A stretch of 64,000 bases of DNA from the NCBI GenBank assembly GCA_041394605.1, contig JAWKHX010000005.1, positions 310,001-374,000 on the forward strand. The letters run 5' to 3'. Source of the DNA: UBA668 sp041394605. GTDB lineage: Bacteria > Actinomycetota > Acidimicrobiia > Acidimicrobiales > Ilumatobacteraceae. Made by a program: the position numbers and the translations under genes. Positions 1-7,985 of this stretch are shown in pieces; position 1 is the stretch's first letter, and every line of letters begins with the position of its first letter. Under the pieces are notes generated by a model. The model was not told the DNA's origin and did no database searches. It saw only the letters and a program-made list of their open reading frames with translations.

Positions 1-2
1 TG

Positions 3-140
3 ATCTTCCGCGACGGAATTCGCGTGTTCTCGCAGCCCGGTGCCCTCCCTGGCCATGTGCTCGAGGACCTCATCCAGCAGGTCAAGGGCCTGGACATGGA
101 CGAGGTGCGCAAGCAGGTCGCGGCCCAGGCCGACGCCTGA
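3..140 (+). CDS. Thioredoxin, C-terminal fragment
   Basis: Only the last 45 residues are in the window; the 5' part lies to the left. The visible part begins IFRDGIRVFSQPGALPG and continues into a charged helix ending LDMDEVRKQ. This matches the beta4-beta5-alpha4 end of thioredoxins, where a cis-Pro strand is followed by FxDG and a GA/PG turn. The active-site CxxC would be outside the window. The product is expected to be a cytosolic disulfide reductase. The gene ends facing apbE, with a perfect palindrome between the two stop codons. The family call is good; the exact paralogue cannot be told. Confidence 0.75.
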   Translation: MFRDGIRVFSQPGALPGHVLEDLIQQVKGLDMDEVRKQVAAQADA

Positions 141-147
141 GCAACGT

Positions 148-165
148 CGCCTGACCGGTCAGGCG
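148..165. terminator. Bidirectional terminator-like palindrome
   Basis: A perfect 18-bp palindrome, CGCCTGACC followed by GGTCAGGCG, sits between the convergent thioredoxin and apbE genes and covers the apbE stop codon. As RNA it would fold on either strand. There is no T-run, which is common for actinobacterial terminators, so termination is inferred from structure and position. Confidence 0.5.
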
Positions 166-1070
166 GGCCAGCGGTTGCTGGCCCGCACCCGGCCGTTGTG
201 GTCGAGCAGCAGCACGGCTGCACCATCGACCGTCTCGATCCACGCCACGGCGGCGTCGGGCTGCAGCACACCCGTCACGGTGGCCAGCACGTCCGCCGTC
301 GCCGCATCGGCAGCCAGCACCGTGGCAGACGACGTGTGCGCCACAGGCTGCCCCGTGCGCGGGTCCAGCACATGGCTGTAGGCCATGGCCCCGACCTGCA
401 TGGGGCGGCGAGCGCCGCTGCCGGTGGCCACGCCACCCTCACCCACCTGCACCGTTGCCAGTGGCGGGGCGTTGTCCCACGGGGTTCGCGGGTCCTCGAT
501 GCGGACGGTCAGGTCGCCGTCACCGGCATGGCGGAGGTCGCCACCCAGGTTCACCACCACGTCACTCACCCCATCCACAGCAAGGGCTACCGCAGCTGCC
601 CGGTCGGCCACCCAGCCTTTGGCGATCGCGTGCAGGTCCAGATGGCTGCAGTCGCCGTGGCGTTCCACCCTCCCGTCATCCGTCACCTGGTACGGCAGGT
701 CGGTGATGCCCGCCGCCAGCGCGGCCAACTCGCCCGCCGCCGGCGGCCGACTCTCCACCACCGCGTGCAGCCAGCGGGCGCGCAGCACGCCGACCTGAGG
801 GTTGAACGCGCCGCCACTGAGCGCGTGCCAGCGCGCCGCCAGATGCAGCAGGTCGCTCACCTCGGTGGCGGGTGTGTCCACTCGGCCATCACGCCACTGG
901 TTCCAGGCGCTGTCCGGACGGTAGGCGGACAGCAGGTCCTCCAGCCGGTCGCACTCCGCCAGCACGGCGTCCTCGGCGCGAGCCAGCGCCTGATGGGTCG
1001 CTGCCGTCAGCCGCAGTGCCAGCCGGGTGCCCAGCACCGGCTCGAAGACGCTGGTGACCGGGCCAGGCAC
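159..1070 (-). CDS. apbE: FAD:protein FMN transferase (ApbE family)
   Basis: ApbE enzymes attach FMN from FAD to a threonine of a target flavoprotein, or act in flavin turnover, using Mg2+. The 303-residue product has the family motifs in order: an N-terminal GTRLALRL strand, DLHAIAKGWVAD (the family DxxxIAKG segment), VNLGGD, a glycine-rich ATGSG, and SHVLDPRTG (family HIIDPRTG). There is no signal peptide or lipobox, so the protein should be cytoplasmic, unlike many exported ApbE proteins. The GTG start was chosen because it lies two bases after the aldehyde dehydrogenase stop, which makes it the last gene of the FAH-ALDH-apbE operon. No obvious flavinylation substrate (NqrC/RnfG-like) is seen nearby. 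Confidence 0.85.
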   Translation of the reverse strand: MPGPVTSVFEPVLGTRLALRLTAATHQALARAEDAVLAECDRLEDLLSAYRPDSAWNQWRDGRVDTPATEVSDLLHLAARWHALSGGAFNPQVGVLRARWLHAVVESRPPAAGELAALAAGITDLPYQVTDDGRVERHGDCSHLDLHAIAKGWVADRAAAVALAVDGVSDVVVNLGGDLRHAGDGDLTVRIEDPRTPWDNAPPLATVQVGEGGVATGSGARRPMQVGAMAYSHVLDPRTGQPVAHTSSATVLAADAATADVLATVTGVLQPDAAVAWIETVDGAAVLLLDHNGRVRASNRWPA

Positions 1071-1072
1071 CG

Positions 1073-2563
1073 TCAGCTCGTGGTGCCGTCGAGCACCTGG
1101 AACATCTTCAGGTCGCTGTAGAAGTCCAGCGCGTAGTCGCCACCCTCGCGACCGATGCCGCTGATGCCGCAGCCGCCGAACGGGGCGGTGAGGTCGCGAA
1201 CCAGGAAGCAGTTGGTCCAGATGGTGCCGGCGCGGACGGCACGGCCCATGCGCTCTGCCCGCTCCTGCGACCCGGTGTAGACGATGGCACTCAGCCCGTA
1301 GGGCGTGCTGTTGGCCAGGGCAACGGCCTCGGCCTCGTCGGCGAACGTCTGGAACGTCAGCACCGGCCCGAAGATCTCGTGCTGCACCACCTCGCTGTCG
1401 TTGGAGCGCGGCTCGATGAGCGTCGGCTCGTACCACAGGCCGTCGTCGCCGCCCAGGTCGCTGCGCTGCCCGCCGCGAACGATGGTGTCGCCGGCGGCGC
1501 GGGCGCGGTCCACGAAGCCGGCCACCCGGTTGAGATGGTCGGGGTGGATCATCGGGCTGATCGTGGTGGCGGTGTCGCGCGAGTCCCCCAGCACGTGGGA
1601 GTCGGTGAACCGGTGGAACAGGGCGAGGAACTCGTCGCGCACGGAGGCTTCCACCAGCAGCCGGGTGCCGGCCAGGCACACCTGGCCGGAGTCGTCGAAC
1701 TGGCCGGCGGCCTTCTTCGCCGCCGCCTCCAGGTCGGCGTCGGCGAACACCACGAACGGTCCCTTGCCGCCCAACTCGGCGGTGAACGGCACGATGTTGG
1801 CGGCGGCGGCGCGGCCGATGTGGCGGGCGGTCTCGGGTGAGCCGGTGAAGCTGATCCGCTTCACCCGCGGGTCGCTCACCAGCGCGGCACCGACTTCTTC
1901 GCCGATGCCCTGGACGACGTTGAACACGCCGGCCGGCATGCCTGCTTCATGGCACAGGTCGGCCAGCAGGCTGCAGGACAGCGGGCTCCACTCGGCCGGC
2001 TTGAGGATCACCGTGTTGCCGGCGGCCAGCGCCGGAGCGCACTTCCACGTGCTGAGCATGAACGGGGCGTTCCACGGCGTGATCACCACGGTGGGCCCGG
2101 CCGGCATGCGCATGACCCGGTTGGCGGTGCCGTTGGACGACCACACCCGCTCCTCGTACTCCTCGGCCAGGTCGGCGTAGGCGCGGAAGTTGCGGGCGCC
2201 GCGGGCCAGCACGCGCAGGCGGAGGCTTTCCTCCAGCATCGCCATGTCCAGGCATTCCACGGCGGCCAGTTCGGGCACGTGGGCGTCGATGAGGTCGGCC
2301 ACCCGGCGCATCACCTCGCCGCGGCCCTTCACGCCCATGGCGGCCCACTCGGGGAAGGCGTCCACCGCGGCGGTGACGGCGGCGGCGGCGATCCCCTCGT
2401 CGCCGCGGGACACGTCGGCCAGCTTGACGGCCCAGTCCAGCGGGGAGCGGTCCTCGAAGGTGAACGGTGAGGCCACCCGCTGCCCGCCGATGTAGTGGTC
2501 GGTGGACACGGGCACACCGCCGACGTCGACGCGGGTGCCACCGGTGAACGGCGTGGTGTTCAT
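1073..2563 (-). CDS. Aldehyde dehydrogenase, NAD(P)-dependent
   Basis: A 496-residue member of the aldehyde dehydrogenase superfamily, full length for the family. Visible motifs are the oxyanion Asn region ITPWNAPFML, the cofactor-binding KPAEWSPL and FTGSPETARHIG, the general base in ELGGKGPFVVF, the catalytic Cys in DSGQVCLAGTR, and EIFGPVLTF. It should oxidise an aldehyde to the acid with NAD(P)+ in the cytoplasm. It resembles semialdehyde dehydrogenases of aromatic meta-cleavage pathways (HpaE-like), which fits the FAH-family hydrolase directly upstream, but the substrate is inferred. Its ATG is one base after the upstream stop and its stop is two bases before apbE, so the three genes are probably translationally coupled. 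Confidence 0.9.
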   Translation of the reverse strand: MNTTPFTGGTRVDVGGVPVSTDHYIGGQRVASPFTFEDRSPLDWAVKLADVSRGDEGIAAAAVTAAVDAFPEWAAMGVKGRGEVMRRVADLIDAHVPELAAVECLDMAMLEESLRLRVLARGARNFRAYADLAEEYEERVWSSNGTANRVMRMPAGPTVVITPWNAPFMLSTWKCAPALAAGNTVILKPAEWSPLSCSLLADLCHEAGMPAGVFNVVQGIGEEVGAALVSDPRVKRISFTGSPETARHIGRAAAANIVPFTAELGGKGPFVVFADADLEAAAKKAAGQFDDSGQVCLAGTRLLVEASVRDEFLALFHRFTDSHVLGDSRDTATTISPMIHPDHLNRVAGFVDRARAAGDTIVRGGQRSDLGGDDGLWYEPTLIEPRSNDSEVVQHEIFGPVLTFQTFADEAEAVALANSTPYGLSAIVYTGSQERAERMGRAVRAGTIWTNCFLVRDLTAPFGGCGISGIGREGGDYALDFYSDLKMFQVLDGTTS

Positions 2564-2564
2564 G

Positions 2565-3464
2565 TCAGTACCCCGGGGCGTTCGGGCGGATGCGCGGGAT
2601 GGGCAGGGCGTCGCGGGGCGTGGCCTCCGGGCGGCGGGTGCCGCGGGGCGGCCAGTCGCCACCCATGGCGGTGCTCAGCACCTCGTCGGTCTCGGTGGGC
2701 TGGGCGCCCACTTCGTCGCTGACCGGCACGGGGCCGTCGACGATGTGGTTGGTGAGTGCACCCAGGCCCTCGACCTCCACGGTGACCACGTCGCCCGGGT
2801 ACACGGTGCGGCTGATGGCCGGGGTGCCGGAGAGGATGACGTCGCCGGGTACCAGCGTGATGAGGCGGGCGATGTCCGCCACCAGGTAGTGCATGTCCCA
2901 CGCCATCGTGTCCGTGTTGTCGTCCTGGCGGACCTCGCCGTTGACGATGGTACGGATGCGCTTGTTGCGGAAGTCCCAGTCGGTGATCAGGCCAGGGCCG
3001 AGGGGGCACAGCGTGTCCGCTCCCTTCACCCGCAGCATGGACCCGCTGTCGGTGTCGCGGAAGTCGTGCAGGCCGTAGTCGTTGGCCACGGTGTATCCGG
3101 CGATGTACTCGCCCGCCTCGGCATGGCTGACGTTCCGGCACGTACGCCCGATGACGATGGCGATCTCGCCCTCGTAGTTCAGCCACTTGCAGTTGCTCGG
3201 GCGCACGACGGCGGCCCGGTGCGAGTTGAGCGCGCTGACCGGCTTGTGGAAGTAGGTGGGCGCGGGCGGCAGGGTGACGCCGAACTCGGTGACCCGACTG
3301 ACGTAGTTGAGGTGGACGCAGATGATCTTCGTCGGCTCCACCGGGGCCAGGTGCACGGCGTCGTCGACGGCGATGCTGCGGCCGTCGCGGGCCACCAGCC
3401 CGTCCCCGTCGCGCACCATGACGGTGGGGTAGCCGTCGAGCAGGATCCTTCTGATGTCGGCCAT
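2565..3464 (-). CDS. Fumarylacetoacetate hydrolase (FAH) family protein
   Basis: FAH-family enzymes hydrolyse or isomerise beta-diketone acids, or decarboxylate oxaloacetate-like acids, using a divalent metal. The 299-residue protein carries the FAH core: KPVSALN, the metal ligands in NYEGEIAIVIGR (E-x-E), GYTVANDYGLHDF (Asp ligand), then GDVILSGTPA and YPGDVVTVEVEGLG. The ATG at 3464 is preceded by a good Shine-Dalgarno stretch (GGAAGGGG). It is the first gene of the operon with aldehyde dehydrogenase and apbE, suggesting ring-cleavage-product or hydroxy-acid catabolism. The last 40 or so residues are Pro/Arg-rich and not part of the fold. The exact substrate is unknown. Confidence 0.85.
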   Translation of the reverse strand: MADIRRILLDGYPTVMVRDGDGLVARDGRSIAVDDAVHLAPVEPTKIICVHLNYVSRVTEFGVTLPPAPTYFHKPVSALNSHRAAVVRPSNCKWLNYEGEIAIVIGRTCRNVSHAEAGEYIAGYTVANDYGLHDFRDTDSGSMLRVKGADTLCPLGPGLITDWDFRNKRIRTIVNGEVRQDDNTDTMAWDMHYLVADIARLITLVPGDVILSGTPAISRTVYPGDVVTVEVEGLGALTNHIVDGPVPVSDEVGAQPTETDEVLSTAMGGDWPPRGTRRPEATPRDALPIPRIRPNAPGY

Positions 3465-3488
3465 GTGGCCCCTTCCCTCACACGTACC

Positions 3489-3533
3489 AAGTTGGCGCTG
3501 AGTTGCGGTTGTACCGCATCTGAACGCCAACTT
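3489..3533 (+). repeat. 45-nt palindromic element, copy 1
   Basis: Terminal arms AAGTTGGCG and CGCCAACTT (9 bp, perfect) and inner arms TGCGGT/ACCGCA enclose a 3-nt loop. Between them lies a conserved mismatched stretch (CTGAGT opposite TCTGAA) that gives the element a direction. It lies 24 bp upstream of the FAH start in a divergent intergenic region. Three other copies of exactly the same length occur in the window. Confidence 0.85.
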
Positions 3534-3549
3534 GCGAACAGTCGGGGCC

Positions 3550-3594
3550 AAGTTGGCGGTGAGGTGTGGTGGTACCGCATCTGAACGCCAACTT
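3550..3594 (+). repeat. 45-nt palindromic element, copy 2
   Basis: Same arms, length and direction as copy 1, starting 61 bp after it. One arm base differs (TGTGGT pairs with ACCGCA through a G-T pair), so hairpin potential is kept. It lies 50 bp upstream of the acetoacetate-decarboxylase-like start. Confidence 0.85.
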
Positions 3595-3630
3595 GCGGGT
3601 GCCCCGTCCCGAAGTTGTTTGGGGCCGAAC

Positions 3631-3636
3631 TATAGT
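3631..3636 (+). promoter_or_regulatory. Leaderless -10 box of the ADC-like gene
   Basis: TATAGT ends eight bases before the ATG at 3645, so transcription should begin at or next to the start codon. No Shine-Dalgarno sequence is present. The same arrangement is seen in front of many genes in the window. Confidence 0.55.
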
Positions 3637-3644
3637 GCGCACCC

Positions 3645-4442
3645 ATGTCCCCGCAGCACGGCTTCATCTTCCCCCGAACGGAACTGGGCGGGGCATCGAT
3701 CCTCCCGCCGATGCCGTGGCACTACAGCGGCGACCTGTTGACCGTGGAGTTCCGCACGGACCCGGGCCGCGTGCGCGAGTTGCTGCCCGAGCCACTCACG
3801 CTGGTGCCCGACGACATGGACCCCGGTGCCGTGGCGATGATCTTCGCCGACTGGCAGAGCTGCGGCGACGACTACTCCGAGCTCATGGACCCCGTGCGCG
3901 CGCAGTACAAGGAAGCCTTCGTGGTGGTCCGCTGCATGTACAACGGCACCGTCTACAGCCGCTGCGTCTACATCTGGGTGGACAAGGACTTCGCCATGGT
4001 GCGCGGCCACTTCCAGGGCTACCCGAAGAAGCTCGGCAGCATCTGGCAGACCCGCCCGGTCACCGTCGGCAAGGCCGGCCCCCGGCTGGCGCCCGGCGGC
4101 AAGTTCGCCGGCACGGTGGCGTACCACGACCGCCGCATCGTGGACATGCGGGTCACGCTGCGCGAGCCCAGCGACACCAACGGGTTCGTCAACGGCCACC
4201 CGATGGTCCACAGCCGCTACATGCCACGCATCGAAGGCGACCGCGACGCGTACAGCGAACTGCTCACGATGAGCGGGCGCGACGTGGAAGTCGGCCCGGC
4301 CTGGCGCGGCGACGGCGAGATCGAGTTCCTCCCCAGCCCGGTGGAGGAAGTCAACCGGCTCGAGGTCCGTGAGGTCCTCGGTGGCTACTTCCGCAGCGTC
4401 GGCACCACGTTCGCCGGCGGCACGACCCTGGAGGTGTTCTGA
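3645..4442 (+). CDS. Acetoacetate decarboxylase family protein
   Basis: A 265-residue protein with the ADC fold. The signature FQGYPKKLGSIW holds the Lys-Lys pair that forms the Schiff base in acetoacetate decarboxylase, and the family substrate-pocket region VRCMYNGTVYSRC precedes it. Many ADC-like proteins next to oxidative enzymes act on other keto acids or as aldolase-dehydratases, so acetoacetate is not assured. The stop TGA is separated by one base from the P450 ATG, which indicates an operon and probably translational coupling. It appears to be transcribed leaderless. Confidence 0.85.
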   Translation: MSPQHGFIFPRTELGGASILPPMPWHYSGDLLTVEFRTDPGRVRELLPEPLTLVPDDMDPGAVAMIFADWQSCGDDYSELMDPVRAQYKEAFVVVRCMYNGTVYSRCVYIWVDKDFAMVRGHFQGYPKKLGSIWQTRPVTVGKAGPRLAPGGKFAGTVAYHDRRIVDMRVTLREPSDTNGFVNGHPMVHSRYMPRIEGDRDAYSELLTMSGRDVEVGPAWRGDGEIEFLPSPVEEVNRLEVREVLGGYFRSVGTTFAGGTTLEVF

Positions 4443-4443
4443 G

Positions 4444-5733
4444 ATGTCCGCTGCCCCTGACCTGGACATGGATCTCGGCCCCGACGATCTGGACATCGTC
4501 GACCCGGACAGCTACCTGCGCGGCTTCCCGCACGCCACGTTCAAGCGGCTGCGCGACGAGGACCCCATCAGCTGGTGGGAGGAGCACGATGGCGGCAAGG
4601 GGTTCTGGGCCGTCACCCGCTACGAGGACCTGCTGTACGTCAGCCAGCACGTGGAGCTGTTCTCCAGCGCCCAGGGCGTGACACTGGAGGAGATCGAGGG
4701 GGAGGACTTCCACCTCCGCCGCAACATGCTGGAGTACGACCCGCCGGAGCACACCCGCTACCGGCGCCTGGTCAGCAAACCGTTCAGCCGTCGTGAGGTG
4801 TACGGCTACGAGGACGGCATCCGCGACCTGGCTCGCACCGTGGTGCTGGAGGCCCGTGAGTTGGGCGACCGGTTCGACTATGTGGACCGGGTGGCCAAGC
4901 GGCTGCCGATGAAGATGCTCGGCCGCATGCTCGGCGTGCCCGACGACGACGGCGACTGGCTGGTGAAGCAGGGCGATGCGCTGCTCGGCAACCTCGACCC
5001 CGAGATGACCGACTGGCCCGTGGGGTTCACGGACACCGACCAGTTCAAGCACATCCCGTTCCGCTCGCCCGCCGCGCTGGAGTTGTACGAGTACGCCGAG
5101 CGCCAGGCGGAGGACCGTCGCCAGTGCCCGGGCAAGGACCTCATCACTGCGCTGCTGGCGCCGACCATCGACGGCGAGTGCCTCACCGACCTGCAGTTCA
5201 AGAACCTGTTCGTGCTGATGATCTCCGCCGGCAACGACACCAGCCGCTACACCATGGCGGCCGGCCTGAAGGCCCTGGCCGAGCGGCCGGAGGCCTTCCG
5301 GCAGCTGCGCCAGGCCTGCATCGACGGCGACGACCAGTTCGTGGAGCGGGCCGTGGAGGAAGTGCTGCGCTGGGGCACCGTCACCATGCACTTCCGCCGC
5401 ACCGCCACGCAGGACGTGGAGCTCGGCGGCAAGGTCATCAAGGAGGGCGACAAGGTGCTCACCTGGTTCAGCTCCGCCGACTACGACGAGCGCCAGTTCA
5501 CGGACCCGTTCAACTTCGACATGACCCGCTGGCCGAACGACCATGTGGCCTTCAACCTGCGCAGCCCGCACCTGTGCCTCGGCGCCCAGCTGGCCCGCAT
5601 GGAGATCAAGCTGCTGTTCCAGGAGCTCCTGCCGCGGATCACCAGCGTCACCCTGGACGGCCCGATCGAGCGCCTGCGCAGCAACTTCATCTGCGGCATG
5701 AAGACCCTGCCGATCAAGGTGGAGTGGGCCTGA
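4444..5733 (+). CDS. Cytochrome P450 (CYP125/CYP142-like) with atypical haem loop
   Basis: A 429-residue soluble bacterial P450. The I-helix oxygen-activation motif is ISAGNDTSRYTM, the K-helix ExxR is EEVLR, and the axial cysteine is in SPHLCLGAQLARMEI. The tail ERLRSNFICGMKTLPI is typical of the CYP125/142/linalool-hydroxylase group, which hydroxylates steroid side chains or terpenoids with ferredoxin electrons. The usual FGGGxHxC haem loop is replaced by FNLRSPHLC: the Phe is one place too far from the Cys and the Gly four residues before the Cys is Ser. No ferredoxin or reductase gene is adjacent. The start is coupled to the upstream ADC-like gene. Confidence 0.9.
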   Translation: MSAAPDLDMDLGPDDLDIVDPDSYLRGFPHATFKRLRDEDPISWWEEHDGGKGFWAVTRYEDLLYVSQHVELFSSAQGVTLEEIEGEDFHLRRNMLEYDPPEHTRYRRLVSKPFSRREVYGYEDGIRDLARTVVLEARELGDRFDYVDRVAKRLPMKMLGRMLGVPDDDGDWLVKQGDALLGNLDPEMTDWPVGFTDTDQFKHIPFRSPAALELYEYAERQAEDRRQCPGKDLITALLAPTIDGECLTDLQFKNLFVLMISAGNDTSRYTMAAGLKALAERPEAFRQLRQACIDGDDQFVERAVEEVLRWGTVTMHFRRTATQDVELGGKVIKEGDKVLTWFSSADYDERQFTDPFNFDMTRWPNDHVAFNLRSPHLCLGAQLARMEIKLLFQELLPRITSVTLDGPIERLRSNFICGMKTLPIKVEWA

Positions 5734-5757
5734 GCCCGGCGCCGTAGGTTGTCGGCT

Positions 5758-6489
5758 GTGAACGCACCTCTCATCGGGTTGTCCGGCCGCCGCCGGTGGG
5801 CCCGCGACCTGCCGGGCATGGACCTCGTCTCCCTCGAGGGCGAGGAGGTCGACGTCCACCTCAGCGAGTACCCGAAGGCCGTCACCAAGGCCGGCGGGTT
5901 GCCCGTGCAGCTCAGCCACGACAGCGACCCCGTCGCGCTGGTGCGCCGGCTGGACGGCCTGGTGATGACCGGCGGCTCCGACCCGGACCCGGACCTCTAC
6001 GGCGAGGACCCGCACCCTCAGCTGGGCGCGGTGGAGCGTGCCCGCGACGAGTGGGAGCTGTCGCTGATCCGCGCCGCGCTGGCCGAGCGCATCCCGATGC
6101 TCTGCGTGTGCCGCGGCGCCCAGATGCTGAACGTTGCGCTCGGCGGCACGCTGATCCAGCACCTCGACGAGGCCCCCACCCACGCCCTGTGGCACGTGCC
6201 GCGCATCGAGCGGTGCCACACCGTGCGCGTCACGGCCGGCTCCCGCGCCGCCGAGCTGTACGGCGCGGAGATCGCCACCAACAGCCTCCACCACCAAGCG
6301 GTCGGCCGCCCCGGCGTGGGCGTGGTGGTCACCGGCACGGCGGAGGACGGCGTGGTCGAGGCGTTCGAGGTCGAGGGGCGCCCCGAGGTGTTCGCCGTGC
6401 AGTGGCATCCGGAGATGCTCAGCGACCAGGTGGACCCGGCCTTCGTCTGGCTGGTGAAGGAGTCCACCGCCCGCGCCGCCTCCCGCTGA
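5758..6489 (+). CDS. Class I glutamine amidotransferase-like hydrolase (peptidase C26)
   Basis: A 243-residue protein of the gamma-glutamyl hydrolase / PuuD group, which cleaves gamma-glutamyl amides. The nucleophile is in PMLCVCRGAQMLNV (CRG), MTGGSDPDPDLY is the family oxyanion region, NSLHHQAV is the substrate loop and FAVQWHPEM gives the catalytic His and Glu. The GTG start was chosen because TAGGTT ends seven bases before it (leaderless pattern). It follows the P450 by 24 bp and may belong to the same transcription unit. No polyamine genes are close, so a putrescine role is only one option. Confidence 0.85.
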   Translation: MNAPLIGLSGRRRWARDLPGMDLVSLEGEEVDVHLSEYPKAVTKAGGLPVQLSHDSDPVALVRRLDGLVMTGGSDPDPDLYGEDPHPQLGAVERARDEWELSLIRAALAERIPMLCVCRGAQMLNVALGGTLIQHLDEAPTHALWHVPRIERCHTVRVTAGSRAAELYGAEIATNSLHHQAVGRPGVGVVVTGTAEDGVVEAFEVEGRPEVFAVQWHPEMLSDQVDPAFVWLVKESTARAASR

Positions 6490-6526
6490 GGGCGGCCGCG
6501 TCGGCGGCCTCGCCGGAGGGCCCGTA

Positions 6527-7057
6527 CTACAGGTCGATGGCGTCGACGGTGCGCAGGATGGCACGCAGGCTGCGCGCCAGGTCGTCCTGCTCCTCCTCGG
6601 TGAGCGCCTGGGTGACCATCGCCTCGTGCCGGTTGAACGACGGCATGATCTGGTCCACCGCCCGCTTCCCCGCGGCGGTGGTGGACACCATGACCTTGCG
6701 CTTGTCGTCGCGGTCACCGCGCCGACGCAGCAGGCCGCGGCCCTCCAGCGTCTTCATCACCCCGGTCAGCGTGGCCGCGGTGACGCCGGCCTCCGCCGCC
6801 AGCGAGCGGGCATCCATCTCGCCCCACACCCGCAGCACGAACAGGGTGGTGAACGCGCTCCACGACAGATCGTGCTCGGCCAGCACCCCGTTCTCCATGT
6901 GGTTACGAACGGCAGTGGCCGCCCGGAAGATGTTGCTGACGGCCGTGAGCGCGCGGAGGTCGAGGTCCAGCCCGGTGAACGTGTCGCGCACGTCGCGCTC
7001 GGCGCGCACGAGGTCGCGGTCGTCGTCGCTGGCGAACAGGCGGGGCACCGGGGTCAC
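6527..7057 (-). CDS. MarR-family transcriptional regulator
   Basis: A 176-residue winged-helix regulator. The core SWSAFTTLFVLRVWGEMDARSLAAEAGV, the recognition helix TAATLTGVMKTLEGRGLL and the wing RRRGDRDDKRKVMVSTTAAGK are typical of MarR. It should bind DNA as a dimer and respond to a small ligand. Its GTG start overlaps the plsC-like stop by four bases (GTGA), so it is the second gene of that operon. Target genes cannot be told from the sequence. Confidence 0.9.
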   Translation of the reverse strand: MTPVPRLFASDDDRDLVRAERDVRDTFTGLDLDLRALTAVSNIFRAATAVRNHMENGVLAEHDLSWSAFTTLFVLRVWGEMDARSLAAEAGVTAATLTGVMKTLEGRGLLRRRGDRDDKRKVMVSTTAAGKRAVDQIMPSFNRHEAMVTQALTEEEQDDLARSLRAILRTVDAIDL

Positions 7058-7839
7058 GCCTTCCCGTCGGCCTTCATCTCCGCGACGGCGGCGACGATCC
7101 GCTCACGGGTCAGGTCGCGGAGCTTGGCGACGTCGTGCTTGGTGTACTCGCTGGTGTCGATCGGCTCCAGCACCCGCACCTCGGCGCGGGTGACGTTCAT
7201 CCGCCAGTCGCCCTTGTTCAGCGCCTCCCGCGTGCCGACCACGGCCAGCGGGAGGATCGGCACCTTCGCCTCGATGGCGATGCGGAACGCCCCGTCCTTG
7301 AACTCGCCCATCGCGCCGTCCAGGGTGCGGGTGCCCTCGGGGAACACCATCACGCTGACGCGCTTGCCCAGCCGGTCGCGCATGCCCTTCATGGCCGAGA
7401 CGATGCTCTCCCGGTTGCCGCGGACCAGTTTGATGTCGCCGGCCATGCGCATCAGCCAGCCGACCATCGGGTACTTGAAGAAGTCCTCCTTGGAGAGCCA
7501 CTTCATCTCCCACGGCAGGTGGGACAGCAGCAGCATGTCGACGAAGCTCTCGTGGTTGGCCACCACCATGTACGGGCGGCGCGGGTCGGCCACCTTCTGC
7601 CCGCTGGTGCGGAACGACCACAGCGGGTTGAGCACCTGGTGGACGACGCACACCTTGCGGAACAGCCAGCCCGGCCAGTAGCGCCCCTTGTCGAACGGCA
7701 CGGTGACCGCCCAGACGACGAACACCAGCGGCACCCACAGGATCAGCAGCACGCCGAGCAGCAACCATGCCCATGCGGACAGGACCGTGCGGCTGACGAC
7801 GTTGCCGAGCAGGCGTTGACGGAGTGGCGACACGCGCAT
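7054..7839 (-). CDS. 1-acyl-sn-glycerol-3-phosphate acyltransferase (PlsC-like)
   Basis: A 261-residue membrane acyltransferase for phospholipid or glycolipid synthesis. One long hydrophobic stretch (about residues 19-48) anchors it. The acyltransferase motifs are NHESFVD (the HX4D catalytic pair, His about residue 96), then VRGNRES and FPEGTRT (about residues 166-172), and LPLAVVG. The ATG at 7839 lies six bases behind a CACGAT -10-like hexamer. It is followed by the MarR regulator with a GTGA overlap. Confidence 0.85.
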   Translation of the reverse strand: MRVSPLRQRLLGNVVSRTVLSAWAWLLLGVLLILWVPLVFVVWAVTVPFDKGRYWPGWLFRKVCVVHQVLNPLWSFRTSGQKVADPRRPYMVVANHESFVDMLLLSHLPWEMKWLSKEDFFKYPMVGWLMRMAGDIKLVRGNRESIVSAMKGMRDRLGKRVSVMVFPEGTRTLDGAMGEFKDGAFRIAIEAKVPILPLAVVGTREALNKGDWRMNVTRAEVRVLEPIDTSEYTKHDVAKLRDLTRERIVAAVAEMKADGKA

Positions 7840-7902
7840 CGCACCATCGTGGCACGCCCGGCCCCCTCGCCCCATCCTCCCCTGCCGCCCCCACCGATCC
7901 CT

Positions 7903-7961
7903 CCGAACTTGTCGCGGGCTGACCACGGAGATGGCCGGTCAGGGCCGCGACAAGTTCGGGG
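7903..7961. repeat. Long imperfect hairpin with ACTTGTCGCG core
   Basis: Arms CCGAACTTGTCGCGG and CCGCGACAAGTTCGG are perfectly complementary over 15 bp. After a small bulge, inner arms CTGACC/GGTCAG extend the stem to about 21 bp around a 12-nt loop. It occupies the divergent region between the PlsC-like and metzincin genes and lies just before the latter's -10 box (TACGGT, 7974-7979). A weaker element with the same ACTTGTCGCG core lies at about 52767-52801. Confidence 0.6.
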
Positions 7962-7985
7962 AGGGGAGGGGCGTACGGTGGCGGG

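Noticed and set aside
198..1121. Long plus-strand open frame antisense to apbE
   Set aside because: Shadow of apbE in GC-rich DNA; the translation is Arg/His/Gly-rich without any family motif.
4351..6717. 788-codon minus-strand open frame
   Set aside because: Antisense to the P450 and amidotransferase genes, which have full motifs; the translation is low in structure.
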